Shown one piece after another: positions 45,609-55,278 of a DNA stretch of 64,000 bases (position 1 is the first letter of the stretch; each line of letters begins with the position of its first letter). The notes under the pieces are model-generated. The model worked only from the letters and a program-made list of their open reading frames with translations, made no database searches and was not told where the DNA came from. The position numbers were made by a program, and so were the translations under genes. Source of the DNA: Achromobacter animicus (GTDB taxonomy: Bacteria; Pseudomonadota; Gammaproteobacteria; Burkholderiales; Burkholderiaceae_B); contig NZ_CADIJM010000003.1 of the NCBI RefSeq assembly GCF_902859585.1, positions 372,001-436,000 of the forward strand, read 5' to 3'.

Positions 45609-46589
45609 CTACCCCTCCGCCACGATCTTCGCGTCCTGGATTGTCTTCGCGTACTTCTGCTGTTCGCTCTTCATGAATTCGGCAAAGCGCTGCACGCCCC
45701 CGCCGCCGTCTTCCGCGCCCACCTGCGCCAGTTTCTCCTGCACGTCCGGCATCGCCAGCACCTGGTCGATGTCGCGGTTCATGCGCTGGACCATGGCGGC
45801 AGGCATACCGCCCGGGCCGACCATACCAAACCAGATGCTGGCCTCGAAGCCCGGGTAGCCCTGCTCGGCCACCGTCGGCACATTGGGCTGGCTCTTGGAA
45901 CGCTTCTGCAGCGTCTGGGCCAGCGCGATGACCTTGCCGGACTGGATCAGCGGCGTGGCGGTGGTCATTCCTTCGAAGCAATATTGCACGTGGCCGCCCA
46001 GCAGGTCGTTCATCAGCGGCGCCGAGCCCTTGTACGGCACATGCAGCACGTCGATGCCGGCGCGCGCCTTGAAGATTTCCAGTGCCAGATGCTGCGCGGA
46101 TCCGCTGCCCGCCGATCCGAACACGATCTTGCCGGGCTGCGCGCGGCATAGCTGGACGAGTTCGGGCAACGTCTTGGCCGGCTGGCTGGCGCCGCCGATC
46201 AAAATGGTGGGCGTCTTGCCGACCAGCGCGATGGGCGTGAAGTCCTTGTCCACCGAATACGCCAGCTTGGGCTGCAGGCCGGGCGCGATGCCATGGCTGT
46301 TCACGTGCGCCATCAGCAGCGTGTTGCCGTCGCCGGGCTGGCGGGCGACCTGCTCGGCCGCAATGATGCCCGCCGCACCCGCGCGGTTTTCGACGATGAC
46401 GGGCATGTTCCACAGCGCGCCGAGCTTCTGCCCCAGCAGCCGGGCCAGCACGTCCGTGCCGCCGCCCGCGGGAAACCCCACCACGATCTTCACCGGACCG
46501 GAGGGCATGTCCTGCGCCCGCGCCGCCGACGGCAGCACAAGGGCCGCCCCCAGCGCCGCGGCGCTGGTCATGAATTGCCTACGTTGCAT
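45609..46589 (-). CDS. Bug-family periplasmic solute receptor
   Basis: 326 residues from ATG 46589, with GGAGACAACG upstream. The signal MQRRQFMTSAAALGAALVLPSAARAQ includes RRQFM, a Tat-like twin arginine, then a hydrophobic core. The mature part begins DMPSGPVKIVVGFPAGGGTDVLARLLGQ, the Bug beginning. HVPYKGSAPLMNDLLGGHVQ is another family motif. It follows the enolase-superfamily gene on the same strand with a 214-bp gap. The ligand is probably a sugar acid or similar carboxylate acted on by that enzyme, by inference. No TctAB genes are adjacent. Confidence 0.9.
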   Translation of the reverse strand: MQRRQFMTSAAALGAALVLPSAARAQDMPSGPVKIVVGFPAGGGTDVLARLLGQKLGALWNMPVIVENRAGAAGIIAAEQVARQPGDGNTLLMAHVNSHGIAPGLQPKLAYSVDKDFTPIALVGKTPTILIGGASQPAKTLPELVQLCRAQPGKIVFGSAGSGSAQHLALEIFKARAGIDVLHVPYKGSAPLMNDLLGGHVQYCFEGMTTATPLIQSGKVIALAQTLQKRSKSQPNVPTVAEQGYPGFEASIWFGMVGPGGMPAAMVQRMNRDIDQVLAMPDVQEKLAQVGAEDGGGGVQRFAEFMKSEQQKYAKTIQDAKIVAEG

Positions 46590-46803
46590 CGTTGTCTCCT
46601 CGCGCGCCGGTCCGACGGCCGGCAACTGGTTATGTGGAACTGCCTGCCGCTGTTGCATCCGGCCGTCTGACGCGGCCTGGATGCGGACCTTCGGGTACTA
46701 CGCCTGCATGAACCGGCGCCGCTGCCGCATGTGCACGGCATGCAACCTTTGCGCGGCGCCGGTCGACGGGCCTAATGGAAGACGGGCCTAATGGAAGACG
46801 GGC

Positions 46804-47931
46804 CTAACGGGCGACGCGCGTCCACTTGCCGAAGCGTTCGACCATGCGCTCGTCAAAGCCGAACCCCAGACCCGGCTCCTGATGCAGAATCACGCGGCCC
46901 TGCTTGTGGGTCAGTTGGCGGTCGACCAGCTTGCGGAAGTTCAGGACCTGGTCATCCCAGAAGAATTCGACGTAGCGCGCATTGGGCGTGGCCGCGACCA
47001 GCGGCGCATGCACGTCGTGGAACCAGTGCGGGCACACGACCACGCCGTAGCTGGCTGCGGTCGCGGCGATACGCTTCCATTCGGTGATGCCGCCGCAGAC
47101 CGCCGCATCCGTCTGCAGGATGCCCGCTGCGCCCTTGTCCAACAGTTCCTTGTGATACCAGCGGCCGTAGCCGATCTCGGCGGTGGCTATCGGCAGATGC
47201 GTCAGGCGCGCCAGCTTGGCGTGGCTGTCGATGTCGTCCGGACTGAACGGTTCTTCGATGAAGTACGGCTCGTATTGTTCGAAGCGGCGGATGTATTGCA
47301 TGGCCTGCGTCACGTCCTGCCAGGCGTTATTGCAGTCCATCATCAGCTCGACGTCCGGACCCACAGCTTCGCGCGCGGCCTTCAGGCGCGCTTCTTCCTC
47401 GCGCGGCGACAGGCGGCCGGTCTTCATCTTGACGGCGCCAAACCCCTTGGCCACGTAGCTGGCCATTTCCTCGCCGAGATGCTGCGGGGTCTTGCCATCG
47501 AGGTAGTAACCGCCGCTGGCGTAGGCCGGCACGGATTCCAGTTCGACCGCGCCCAGGAACTTGTGCAGCGGCAGGCCCGCGGTCTTGGCGTTCAGATCCC
47601 ACAGTGCGATGTCCAGCGCGCTTAAGGCGCGCATCACGGTGCCTTGGCGGCCTTGCAGCAGCGCTTCCTGGTACATGGACTGCCACAGCCCTTCGACCGC
47701 GTGCGAATCCTTGCCGAGCAGCACGGGGCCCAAGAGGCTCTGGACGGCGGCCTCGAAGATCGCGCCGCCGGCGCTGCCGACGTAGCAGAAGCCGATGCCC
47801 TCCACGCCATCGGTGGAGCGCACCTTGACCAGGCCGTAGTGGCGGGTGGACACGGTGCGGTTGGAAAACGAGGTGACTTTATCCAGAGGCACCGCCGCGG
47901 CGCATACGTCTATGGATTCAATGATGGGCAC
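46804..47931 (-). CDS. mandelate racemase/muconate-lactonizing enzyme family (enolase superfamily)
   Basis: 375 residues from GTG 47931, preceded by AAGGAGCC. FGAVKMKTGR (KxK catalytic lysines), LMMDCNNAW (Asp), FIEEPF (Glu) and ATAEIGYG (Glu) are the metal-ligand motifs. HWFHDVHAPL contains the His of the His-Asp dyad, with the Asp in LQTDAAVCGG. This fits mandelate-racemase-subgroup acid-sugar dehydratases. It is divergent from a LysR gene and upstream of a Bug receptor on the same strand. Likely role: racemisation or dehydration of a hydroxy acid. The substrate is unknown. Confidence 0.93.
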   Translation of the reverse strand: MPIIESIDVCAAAVPLDKVTSFSNRTVSTRHYGLVKVRSTDGVEGIGFCYVGSAGGAIFEAAVQSLLGPVLLGKDSHAVEGLWQSMYQEALLQGRQGTVMRALSALDIALWDLNAKTAGLPLHKFLGAVELESVPAYASGGYYLDGKTPQHLGEEMASYVAKGFGAVKMKTGRLSPREEEARLKAAREAVGPDVELMMDCNNAWQDVTQAMQYIRRFEQYEPYFIEEPFSPDDIDSHAKLARLTHLPIATAEIGYGRWYHKELLDKGAAGILQTDAAVCGGITEWKRIAATAASYGVVVCPHWFHDVHAPLVAATPNARYVEFFWDDQVLNFRKLVDRQLTHKQGRVILHQEPGLGFGFDERMVERFGKWTRVAR

Positions 47932-48091
47932 GGGTGGCTCCTTGAAAGCAGTGAAATCGACTGGACCGATCGGCGCGCCGCGCGTTGCCTGATCGCCTGG
48001 ACGTATTCTTCTCCGGACCAAAGAAAACAACAATTATCTTCACGCATCTTTAGAATATGGAAAAACCATTTTCCGAAAAGGGCACGCGGCT

Positions 48092-48994
48092 TTGGATTCG
48101 CGCTTTCTACAGACCTATGTGCATGTGGTGGAACTCGGCTCCATCGCCCAGGCCGCCCGGCATCAGGGGCTGACACCGGCCACGGTGCAGCAGCGGTTGC
48201 GCACGCTGGAGGCGGATGTGGGCAGCGCACTGATTGCGCGCTCGGGCCGCACGGTCAAACCCACGCCCGCCGGCGTGCGCATCCTGGAACGCGCGCGCGC
48301 CATCCTGCGCGACGTGCGTGACCTGCGCTCGGCCGCGTCGGACACGGACCTGCCGGCTGGCCCCTTGCGGCTGGGCGCCACCCCCACCGCCTTGACCGGC
48401 ATCATGCCGCCGGTGCTGCGCACGTGGGTGACCCAGCATCCGGGCATCGAGATCTACATAGAACCCGCGCCGACCACGCTGCTATACAGCAAGGTGCTGT
48501 CGGGCGAACTGGACGGCGCGCTGCTGGTGCACCCGCTGTTTCCCATTCCCAAGACCTGCGCGTGGCGCGACTTGCGGCACGAGCCCCTGGTGCTGGTTAC
48601 CCCCGCCGACATGAAGGTCGACGACCCCTTGGCCGTCATCGTCCGGGAGCCGTATATCTGCTACGACCGCAGCGTGGTGGGCGGCAAGATGGCGGACGAC
48701 TACCTGCGCGCGCGCAGCCTGCGTCCGCGCGTCCGCTTTGAACTGGACGGCATCGAATCCATTGCCAAACTGGTCGCCGAAGGGTTGGGTGTCGCGCTGC
48801 TGCCCGATTGGGCCAGTACGGGCACGCCGTCCGCGCACGTCAAACGCTGGCCGCTGCCCGAACCTTGTCCGGTCAGGACGGTGGGCGCGATCTGGTTGCG
48901 CTCCGGCGTGCGTTCGGAATTGATGCGGGCGTTTGTGGAATTGGCCGAGTCGCAACTCGGCCTGGGCGCCGCGGCCGCGCAGCGCGCCCGCTAG
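48092..48994 (+). CDS. LysR-family transcriptional regulator
   Basis: 300 residues from TTG 48092 (MDSRFLQTYVHVVELGSIAQAARHQGLTPATVQQRLRTLE). The HTH is clear at about 17-40. The effector domain has LRLGATPTALTGIMPPVLRTW and LVAEGLGVALLPDW. TTG is the best start because the family's N-terminal motif begins here. It diverges from the enolase-superfamily gene and probably regulates it. Its stop overlaps the stop of the converging amidohydrolase gene by 4 bases. Confidence 0.92.
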   Translation: MDSRFLQTYVHVVELGSIAQAARHQGLTPATVQQRLRTLEADVGSALIARSGRTVKPTPAGVRILERARAILRDVRDLRSAASDTDLPAGPLRLGATPTALTGIMPPVLRTWVTQHPGIEIYIEPAPTTLLYSKVLSGELDGALLVHPLFPIPKTCAWRDLRHEPLVLVTPADMKVDDPLAVIVREPYICYDRSVVGGKMADDYLRARSLRPRVRFELDGIESIAKLVAEGLGVALLPDWASTGTPSAHVKRWPLPEPCPVRTVGAIWLRSGVRSELMRAFVELAESQLGLGAAAAQRAR

Positions 48995-50181
48995 GCGATG
49001 GCGTCTTCGCCGTTGCGCGCCACGACCACGCCGCTGGACACCACCAGGCGCCGGGGCGTGCGCTGCACCACGGCTTGGGCAATGCAACTGGCGTCGGCCA
49101 GCACCAGATCGGCACGCGCGCCGGGGGCCAGGCCGTAATCCGCAAACCCGCAGGCGCGGGCTGCCGCGCGGGTCACGCATTCAAACGCCCACTCGATCTC
49201 GTCGTCGCGGCGCAGATCGTTGCGCAGTCCGATCAGCGCGGCGCGTTCCAGCATGTCCGGGCTGCCGTACGGCGTCCAGGTATCCCGGATGCCGTCGTTG
49301 CCGCCGAACAGCGTCACGGCCGCCTCGCGGCAGGCCCGCACTGCGGGCACTGGCCTCGACGCCGGCGCGGTGGTCAGCAGGGCCACGTCCAGCAACGCCA
49401 GCCGCCGGAGCAACCCGTCCAAACGAGCGGCGTCGAGGGCGCCCAGACAGAAGGCGTGGCTGATCACGACCTTGCCTTTCATGTCCAGCGCCTGCACCCG
49501 GTCAAGGATCAGCTCCAGCGTGAAGGCGCCGAGTTCGCCGGGTTCATGCAGATGAATGTCCACCGGCTTGCCATGCTTGTCGGCCAGGCCGAACAGCACG
49601 TCCAGGGATTTCACGGGGTCTCGGTCGATGGCGGATGGGTCCAGTCCGCCGAGCACGTCCGCCCCGCCGGCAAGTGCCTGGTCCAGCAGCTCGGCCGTGC
49701 CGGCACGGCCCAAGAGACCGGATTGCGGAAAGGCCACCGTCTGGATTTCGACGCGGCCGGCCAGCGCCTGCCGCGTGGCATGCACGCCTTCCAGATGCTT
49801 CAACCCGGCGTCGGTGTCGACGTCAACGTGGGTGCGGATCCGCGTCGTGCCCGCCCGCAGAAATGCGAGCGCCAATGCGTGCGAATGGCTGGCGGCGTCA
49901 TGTGCCGTGGCGGCGCGCCAGTTGCGTTCGTTGTCGATGCGATCGGTGAGGGACGGTCCGACCTTGTTCACGTACCAGGCGGAACCCCAGGTCGTCTTGT
50001 CCAGATGGGTGTGGCCCTCGATGAGGGCGGGCAGCAGCAAGGCGCCACCGCCGTCTTCGACGTTTACGCCGGGATCGGCATCGAGACCCGGTCCGATCTG
50101 CAGGATGCGGCCGCCGCGCACCAGGACGTCAACGCCCTCGCCTTGTGCCGAGCGAACGTTCTTGAGGAGCAGATCCGCCAT
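48991..50181 (-). CDS. cytosine deaminase-like amidohydrolase
   Basis: 396 residues from ATG 50181 (MADLLLKNVRSAQGEGVDVLV). Amidohydrolase metal motifs are EGHTHLDKT (HxH), DIHLHEPGE (His) and ISHAFCLGAL (His). FGGNDGIRDTWTPYG corresponds to the catalytic Asp region of CodA-type deaminases. The fold is a TIM barrel with flanking beta sandwich. It probably hydrolyses or deaminates a cyclic amidine or amide such as a pyrimidine or triazine. It lies one base after the stop of a 65-residue gene and is coupled to it. The exact substrate is unknown. Confidence 0.9.
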   Translation of the reverse strand: MADLLLKNVRSAQGEGVDVLVRGGRILQIGPGLDADPGVNVEDGGGALLLPALIEGHTHLDKTTWGSAWYVNKVGPSLTDRIDNERNWRAATAHDAASHSHALALAFLRAGTTRIRTHVDVDTDAGLKHLEGVHATRQALAGRVEIQTVAFPQSGLLGRAGTAELLDQALAGGADVLGGLDPSAIDRDPVKSLDVLFGLADKHGKPVDIHLHEPGELGAFTLELILDRVQALDMKGKVVISHAFCLGALDAARLDGLLRRLALLDVALLTTAPASRPVPAVRACREAAVTLFGGNDGIRDTWTPYGSPDMLERAALIGLRNDLRRDDEIEWAFECVTRAAARACGFADYGLAPGARADLVLADASCIAQAVVQRTPRRLVVSSGVVVARNGEDAIA

Positions 50182-50182
50182 C

Positions 50183-50380
50183 TCAGACTTGAGGCGGCTC
50201 GATCCAGAAGAAGCGTTCGCCTTGCCGGACCATATCGGCGACGCCTTCGGCGCCGATGCGATAGTCCGTGCCCATGAGCGTGGCGCCGCCGTCTTCATGA
50301 ATATGAATGACGGCCAGCGGGTCGTTGGCCATGGTGTACCAGTAGTACCCGGGCTTGAGATTGTGGAGGTCGGTAGTCAT
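50183..50380 (-). CDS. small conserved-looking protein, unknown
   Basis: 65 residues from ATG 50380 (MTTDLHNLKPGYYWYTMANDPLAVIHIHEDGGATLMGTDY). The sequence is aromatic-rich and looks like a small beta fold (PGYYWYTM, AVIHIHEDG, FFWIEP). It lies one base upstream of the amidohydrolase start, so translation is coupled. No Shine-Dalgarno precedes the ATG. A TATACT box lies only six bases before it and an inverted repeat at about the -35 position, which suggests a leaderless transcript. Function unknown. Confidence 0.65.
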   Translation of the reverse strand: MTTDLHNLKPGYYWYTMANDPLAVIHIHEDGGATLMGTDYRIGAEGVADMVRQGERFFWIEPPQV

Positions 50381-50397
50381 TCGTCGAGTATACAAAT

Positions 50398-50526
50398 AAC
50401 GCCCAGGCGTTTTCAAAAAGACAACACATATGAAGCGCCCTACCTGACAGGTAAGTCGTGACACGTCATACTCCGCATGCGGAGCTTGAGCAAGTCTCAA
50501 GCAGGTGGCACGTGCCGGCCCCGGCC
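50398..50526. repeat. array of at least seven short perfect inverted repeats
   Basis: In 129 bp there are AACGCC-CA-GGCGTT (50398-50411), TACCTG-A-CAGGTA (50441-50453), TGAC-AC-GTCA (50459-50468), CTCCGCATGCGGAG (50471-50484), GCTTGAG-N5-CTCAAGC (50484-50502), GGCACGTGCC (50507-50516) and GGCC-CC-GGCC (50517-50526). A CATATG lies between the first two. The sequences differ from one another, so this is a series of distinct dyads, not a tandem repeat. The block is the whole divergent promoter region between a small minus-strand gene and an ASCH-like gene. Confidence 0.85.
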
Positions 50527-50576
50527 ATAACAGCAATAAGCGCGCAAGCGTTCATCGCGAGGGATACAGCTAGCAC

Positions 50577-51089
50577 ATGAAACGGCAGTTACTTCAATTC
50601 AGCGAACCGCTCAAGCAAGCCATTCTGGATGGCGCCAAGGTGCAAAGCCGGCGCATCCTCAAGCCGCAGCCGTCCAAGTTCACCACGGTCTGGTATGCGG
50701 ACGCCGCGGATTCCGGAAGATGGGTGGCCATGGGACCGTCACCGGATAAGCCTTCCGAATTGCGCAAGACTTCGAGCTGGGTCAGGTGCCCCTATGGCAA
50801 ATCGGGCGAAACCATCATCCTGGCCGATGAAGCGGGCTCGCCTTTTGCCAGTGCCGTCGTCGTGGGCGTACGCATTCAGCGGCTACAGAACCTGACCGAG
50901 GCCGACGCGCGTGCCGAAGGTACGCAGTCGCTTTATCAGAGTTCCGCGCTATTGCCGGGCGTGCCGCTGCAGACTGCGTTCGCGCTGATGTGGTGCGAAC
51001 GTTATGGCGCACATGCGTGGGCGGCCAATCCCTGGGTGTGGGTGGTCGAATACCGCCAGACGACGCCTTACAACAAGTCGGACTACTAG
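50577..51089 (+). CDS. ASCH-like protein related to phage-encoded proteins
   Basis: 170 residues. It starts MKRQLLQFSEPLKQAILDGAKVQSRRILKPQP. CPYGKSGETIILADEAG, VRIQRLQNLTEADARAEG and WAANPWVWVVEYRQ follow. This pattern (KxQxRR-KPQP, CPYG-GD, AxAEG, NPWVWVVEF) is one I recognise from ASCH-domain-like proteins common in tailed phages and prophages. ASCH domains are proposed to bind RNA or modified nucleotides. The gene stands alone with no phage structural genes nearby. Its composition is less GC-rich than the neighbours, suggesting transfer. It is preceded by the palindrome array. Confidence 0.75.
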   Translation: MKRQLLQFSEPLKQAILDGAKVQSRRILKPQPSKFTTVWYADAADSGRWVAMGPSPDKPSELRKTSSWVRCPYGKSGETIILADEAGSPFASAVVVGVRIQRLQNLTEADARAEGTQSLYQSSALLPGVPLQTAFALMWCERYGAHAWAANPWVWVVEYRQTTPYNKSDY

Positions 51090-51384
51090 CCGGCTGGTGT
51101 GCCGCAACAACACCGGTACGGCTGCACGCCTGGAGTTAGTGTCCAGCTGTAACTCCAACCCTCCGCTTCAGTTAATTCCATCCTATTTCAATCGACTTCA
51201 ATCGCGAACTCCCCAGAGCGAGCGCCCGCTGCCGCAGTGCAGCAGGCGCACCCGCTTGAAAAAGGGGGCGGTTGCGGATTGTCGCCATTGCGGCCGGGAT
51301 GCTTACGAATAGCTTGCGCAAACCGCCGAAAATAGCACCAACGAATACTCAACTTTGCTGCGGCTCGCAGCAGGCAGGTGCAAG

Positions 51385-51723
51385 ATGAAAAAATGGCTTA
51401 TTGCAGGTGTCGGTGCCGCGGGTCTGCTGATTTCCAGCGTCGCCCTGGCCCGCGTGGACGTTGGTATCTCCATCGGTGTTCCAGGCGTCGTCTACCCCGC
51501 ACCCGTCTACGTGGCCCCGGCGCCGGTGTACGTCGCACCGCCCCCACCGGTGTATTACCGTCCTGCACCGGTTTATGTCGCGCCGCCCGTCGTTTATCCG
51601 GGGCCGGTGTATTACGGTGGCGGCCGTTATTACGACCGCCGCGAATGGCGAGGCCCGGGGCCCCGCCACGGCCATTACCGCGGCCACGGCCACGGCCACG
51701 GACATGGGCGCGACCGTCACTGA
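51385..51723 (+). CDS. secreted low-complexity PAPVYVAP-repeat protein
   Basis: 112 residues from ATG 51385. The signal peptide MKKWLIAGVGAAGLLISSVALA is cleaved near residue 22. The mature part contains repeated PAPVYVAP / PPVYYRP units over about 45 residues, then a Gly/Arg/His-rich tail (GHYRGHGHGHGHGRDRH) that could bind metal. Such PXV-repeat proteins are frequent in betaproteobacteria and of unknown role. It ends at a strong terminator and is probably monocistronic. Confidence 0.8.
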   Translation: MKKWLIAGVGAAGLLISSVALARVDVGISIGVPGVVYPAPVYVAPAPVYVAPPPPVYYRPAPVYVAPPVVYPGPVYYGGGRYYDRREWRGPGPRHGHYRGHGHGHGHGRDRH

Positions 51724-51744
51724 ATATGCCCGGCGGCAAAAAGC

Positions 51745-51774
51745 AAAGGCCACTCTTGCGAGTGGCCTTTTTTT
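51745..51774 (+). terminator. terminator of the PAPVYVAP-repeat gene
   Basis: Stem AAAGGCCACTC / GAGTGGCCTTT (51745-51755 with 51760-51770), loop TTGC, followed by T4. Confidence 0.9.
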
Positions 51775-51811
51775 CGTCGGGGCAATGTCCGGTGCCCCGC
51801 GCGACGACCTG

Positions 51812-51970
51812 TCAGGCAGCGGGGGCCTGGACGGGTTTTGCGGCCAGCGAGGCCGGTTGTTGCAATACCGGTTTGGCCTTTTCATCGGCCCAACGCGGCG
51901 ATTCCTGAACGAGATCAATCCAGCGGCGCGGCGCACTGGACGCCCGCCACCAACCATTATGCGGACGCAT
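51812..51970 (-). CDS. small protein overlapping the upstream 82-residue gene
   Basis: 52 residues from ATG 51970 (MRPHNGWWRASSAPRRWIDLV). It overlaps the upstream gene's 3' end by 14 bases, with GGAG seven bases before the ATG. The N-terminal half is tryptophan- and arginine-rich (GWWRASSAPRRW); the C-terminus is Ala/Pro-rich. It has no signal or membrane segment. The overlap and ribosome site argue for translational coupling. Not recognised; it could still be a chance frame. Confidence 0.5.
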   Translation of the reverse strand: MRPHNGWWRASSAPRRWIDLVQESPRWADEKAKPVLQQPASLAAKPVQAPAA

Positions 51971-52205
51971 GAGCAAACTCCGGTTCACCGTTGAAACGCA
52001 CACCATTGATGCCCTGAAACAGATGACGGCTTTCCTGTTCTGCTTCGTGCAATTCAGCGAAGGGCGGCTGTCCCGGAACGGTCCAGCATTTTTCGGGTGC
52101 GGTACCGCCAATTCGGCGGGTCCATATTTGCACCCGATAGCCCTGCTCGTCTTCCTTTGCCACAGAGCATCTCACACGAAAATCTCCAATCATTCTTGAA
52201 GTCAT
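51957..52205 (-). CDS. small protein, unknown function
   Basis: 82 residues from ATG 52205 (MTSRMIGDFRVRCSVAKEDEQGYRVQIWTRRIGG), with a good AAGGAG site six bases upstream. Predicted mixed beta/alpha: a strand pair FRVRCSVAKEDEQGYRVQIWTRR, then PPFAELHEAEQESRHLFQGINGVRFNGEPEF. It overlaps the following 52-residue gene. The upstream 230 bp are AT-rich and would hold its promoter. Low GC relative to serS suggests accessory DNA. No family recognised. Confidence 0.65.
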   Translation of the reverse strand: MTSRMIGDFRVRCSVAKEDEQGYRVQIWTRRIGGTAPEKCWTVPGQPPFAELHEAEQESRHLFQGINGVRFNGEPEFAHASA

Positions 52206-52370
52206 GGACAACTCCTTGTTATATAAGTGAATGAAGCGTGTAGAACGCCGGTGTATTGTGCCGTAACTATCCGGCCCTTTTATGCCAAATACACAATTGC
52301 TCACATCAAAAATCAAGCACTCACGCGAGCAAGATAGCGTTCTAAAACGACAGGAATATGTCGGCCATGA

Positions 52371-52399
52371 TAAAAAAAAACGGAGCCCGAAGGCTCCGT
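52371..52399 (-). terminator. terminator of rarA-serS
   Basis: Stem ACGGAGCC / GGCTCCGT (52380-52387 with 52392-52399) with CGAA loop, followed on the minus strand by a long T run. Confidence 0.92.
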
Positions 52400-52438
52400 C
52401 TTTTTATCAGCCATATGGCCGATGGACGTGCGGCAATA

Positions 52439-53830
<1,392 letters not shown>

Positions 53831-55171
53831 TCACCGGTTCTTGGCGCGTTCCTGCGCGTCCAGCTCGCGCAGGAATGCCAGCTTCTGCTGGATTTTAGCC
53901 TCCAGGCCGCGATCGGTCGGCCGATAGAAGGAAGGCTTGAGTCCGTCAGGGAAATATTGCTCGCCCGCGGCGTAGCCGTGGGGCTCGTCGTGCGCATAGC
54001 GGTAGGCCTTGCCGTGGCCCAGCTGTTTCATCAGTTTGGTCGGCGCGTTGCGCAGGTGGATGGGCACCGGCGCGCTGCCGTGTTCCGCCGCGAACTTGCG
54101 GGCCTGGTTGTACGCGTTGTAGACGGCGTTGGACTTGGCGGCACACGCCATGTAGACCACGGCCTGCGCCAGCGCGAGCTCGCCTTCGGGGGAACCGAGA
54201 CGTTCGTAGATGTCGGCGCCGTTCACCGCCAGGTCCGTAGCGCGGGGGTCGGCCAGGCCGATGTCTTCGACCGCCATGCGCACCAGGCGCCGCGACAGGT
54301 ACTTGGGATCGGCGCCGCCGTCGATCATGCGGCAGAACCAGTACAGCGCCGCATCCGGATTGGAACCGCGCACCGACTTGTGCAGCGCGCTGATCTGATC
54401 GTAGAAGGCGTCGCCGCCCTTGTCGAAGCGGCGCAGATTCTGCGACAGGGAGATTTCCAGCCAGGCCGCATCCACCGTGTCGCGTCCGGCGGACTGCGCC
54501 GATTCGGCCACGACTTCCACCGCGCTGATCAGCCGGCGCGCATCGCCATCGGCCCAGGCGGCAAGCTGCTCGCGTGCGTCGGGTTCGATGCGGATCGCCG
54601 CGCCGTCGTCTTGTCCTTCGTTGAGCGCCTGCACGGCGCGGTCGACCAGCTGCTGCAGCTCTTCGGCCGTCAGCGACTGCAGCACGTAGACGCGTGCCCG
54701 TGACAGCAAGGCCGAATTGACTTCGAACGAAGGGTTTTCAGTGGTCGCGCCAATGAACGTGAACAGCCCGCTTTCGACATACGGCAGGAAGGCATCCTGC
54801 TGCGCCTTGTTGAAGCGGTGAACCTCGTCAACGAAAAGGATCGTGCGGCGGCCCTGGCCTTGCGCGATCTGCGCCACCGTCACGGCGTCGCGGATGTCCT
54901 TCACGCCACCCAGCACGGCCGAGATGGCGATGAACTGCGCGTCAAAGCCGTCGGCCATCAGACGCGCCAGCGTGGTCTTGCCCACGCCCGGCGGCCCCCA
55001 GAAGATCATGGAGTGCGGACGGCCGGATTCGAAGGCGACGCGTAGCGGCTTGTCAGGTCCCAGCAGATGCGACTGGCCGACCACGTCGGCCAGGGTGCGG
55101 GGACGCAGGCGTTCGGCCAGGGGAACGTAAGGCCGATGCGCAGGATCGGCCGCGAAGAGATCGTTGCTCAT
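53831..55171 (-). CDS. rarA: replication-associated recombination protein A (AAA+ ATPase)
   Basis: 446 residues. The N-terminus [26 protein letters not shown] is typical. Walker A is GPPGVGKTT near 59-67 and Walker B is LFVDEVHRF near 113. Sensor 1 is [26 protein letters not shown], with arginine-finger residues. The C-terminal helical domain includes [24 protein letters not shown] and [17 protein letters not shown]-type sequence. RarA/MgsA unwinds DNA ends at stalled replication forks. serS follows at 45 bases. Confidence 0.97.
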   Translation of the reverse strand: MSNDLFAADPAHRPYVPLAERLRPRTLADVVGQSHLLGPDKPLRVAFESGRPHSMIFWGPPGVGKTTLARLMADGFDAQFIAISAVLGGVKDIRDAVTVAQIAQGQGRRTILFVDEVHRFNKAQQDAFLPYVESGLFTFIGATTENPSFEVNSALLSRARVYVLQSLTAEELQQLVDRAVQALNEGQDDGAAIRIEPDAREQLAAWADGDARRLISAVEVVAESAQSAGRDTVDAAWLEISLSQNLRRFDKGGDAFYDQISALHKSVRGSNPDAALYWFCRMIDGGADPKYLSRRLVRMAVEDIGLADPRATDLAVNGADIYERLGSPEGELALAQAVVYMACAAKSNAVYNAYNQARKFAAEHGSAPVPIHLRNAPTKLMKQLGHGKAYRYAHDEPHGYAAGEQYFPDGLKPSFYRPTDRGLEAKIQQKLAFLRELDAQERAKNR

Positions 55172-55278
55172 TGGCAGCAGATGAAGGAATACAGCAAGGA
55201 TTTCAAGCCTGCATTACACCATGTCCGGCTCGGCCCCCTTACCTGCCAGCCGCCCCGCTCGGCGGCAGCACGCCAGGC

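Noticed and set aside
50577-52205. Prophage remnant.
   Set aside because: Only one phage-type gene (ASCH-like) is recognisable; no structural, lysis, integrase or attachment features were seen.
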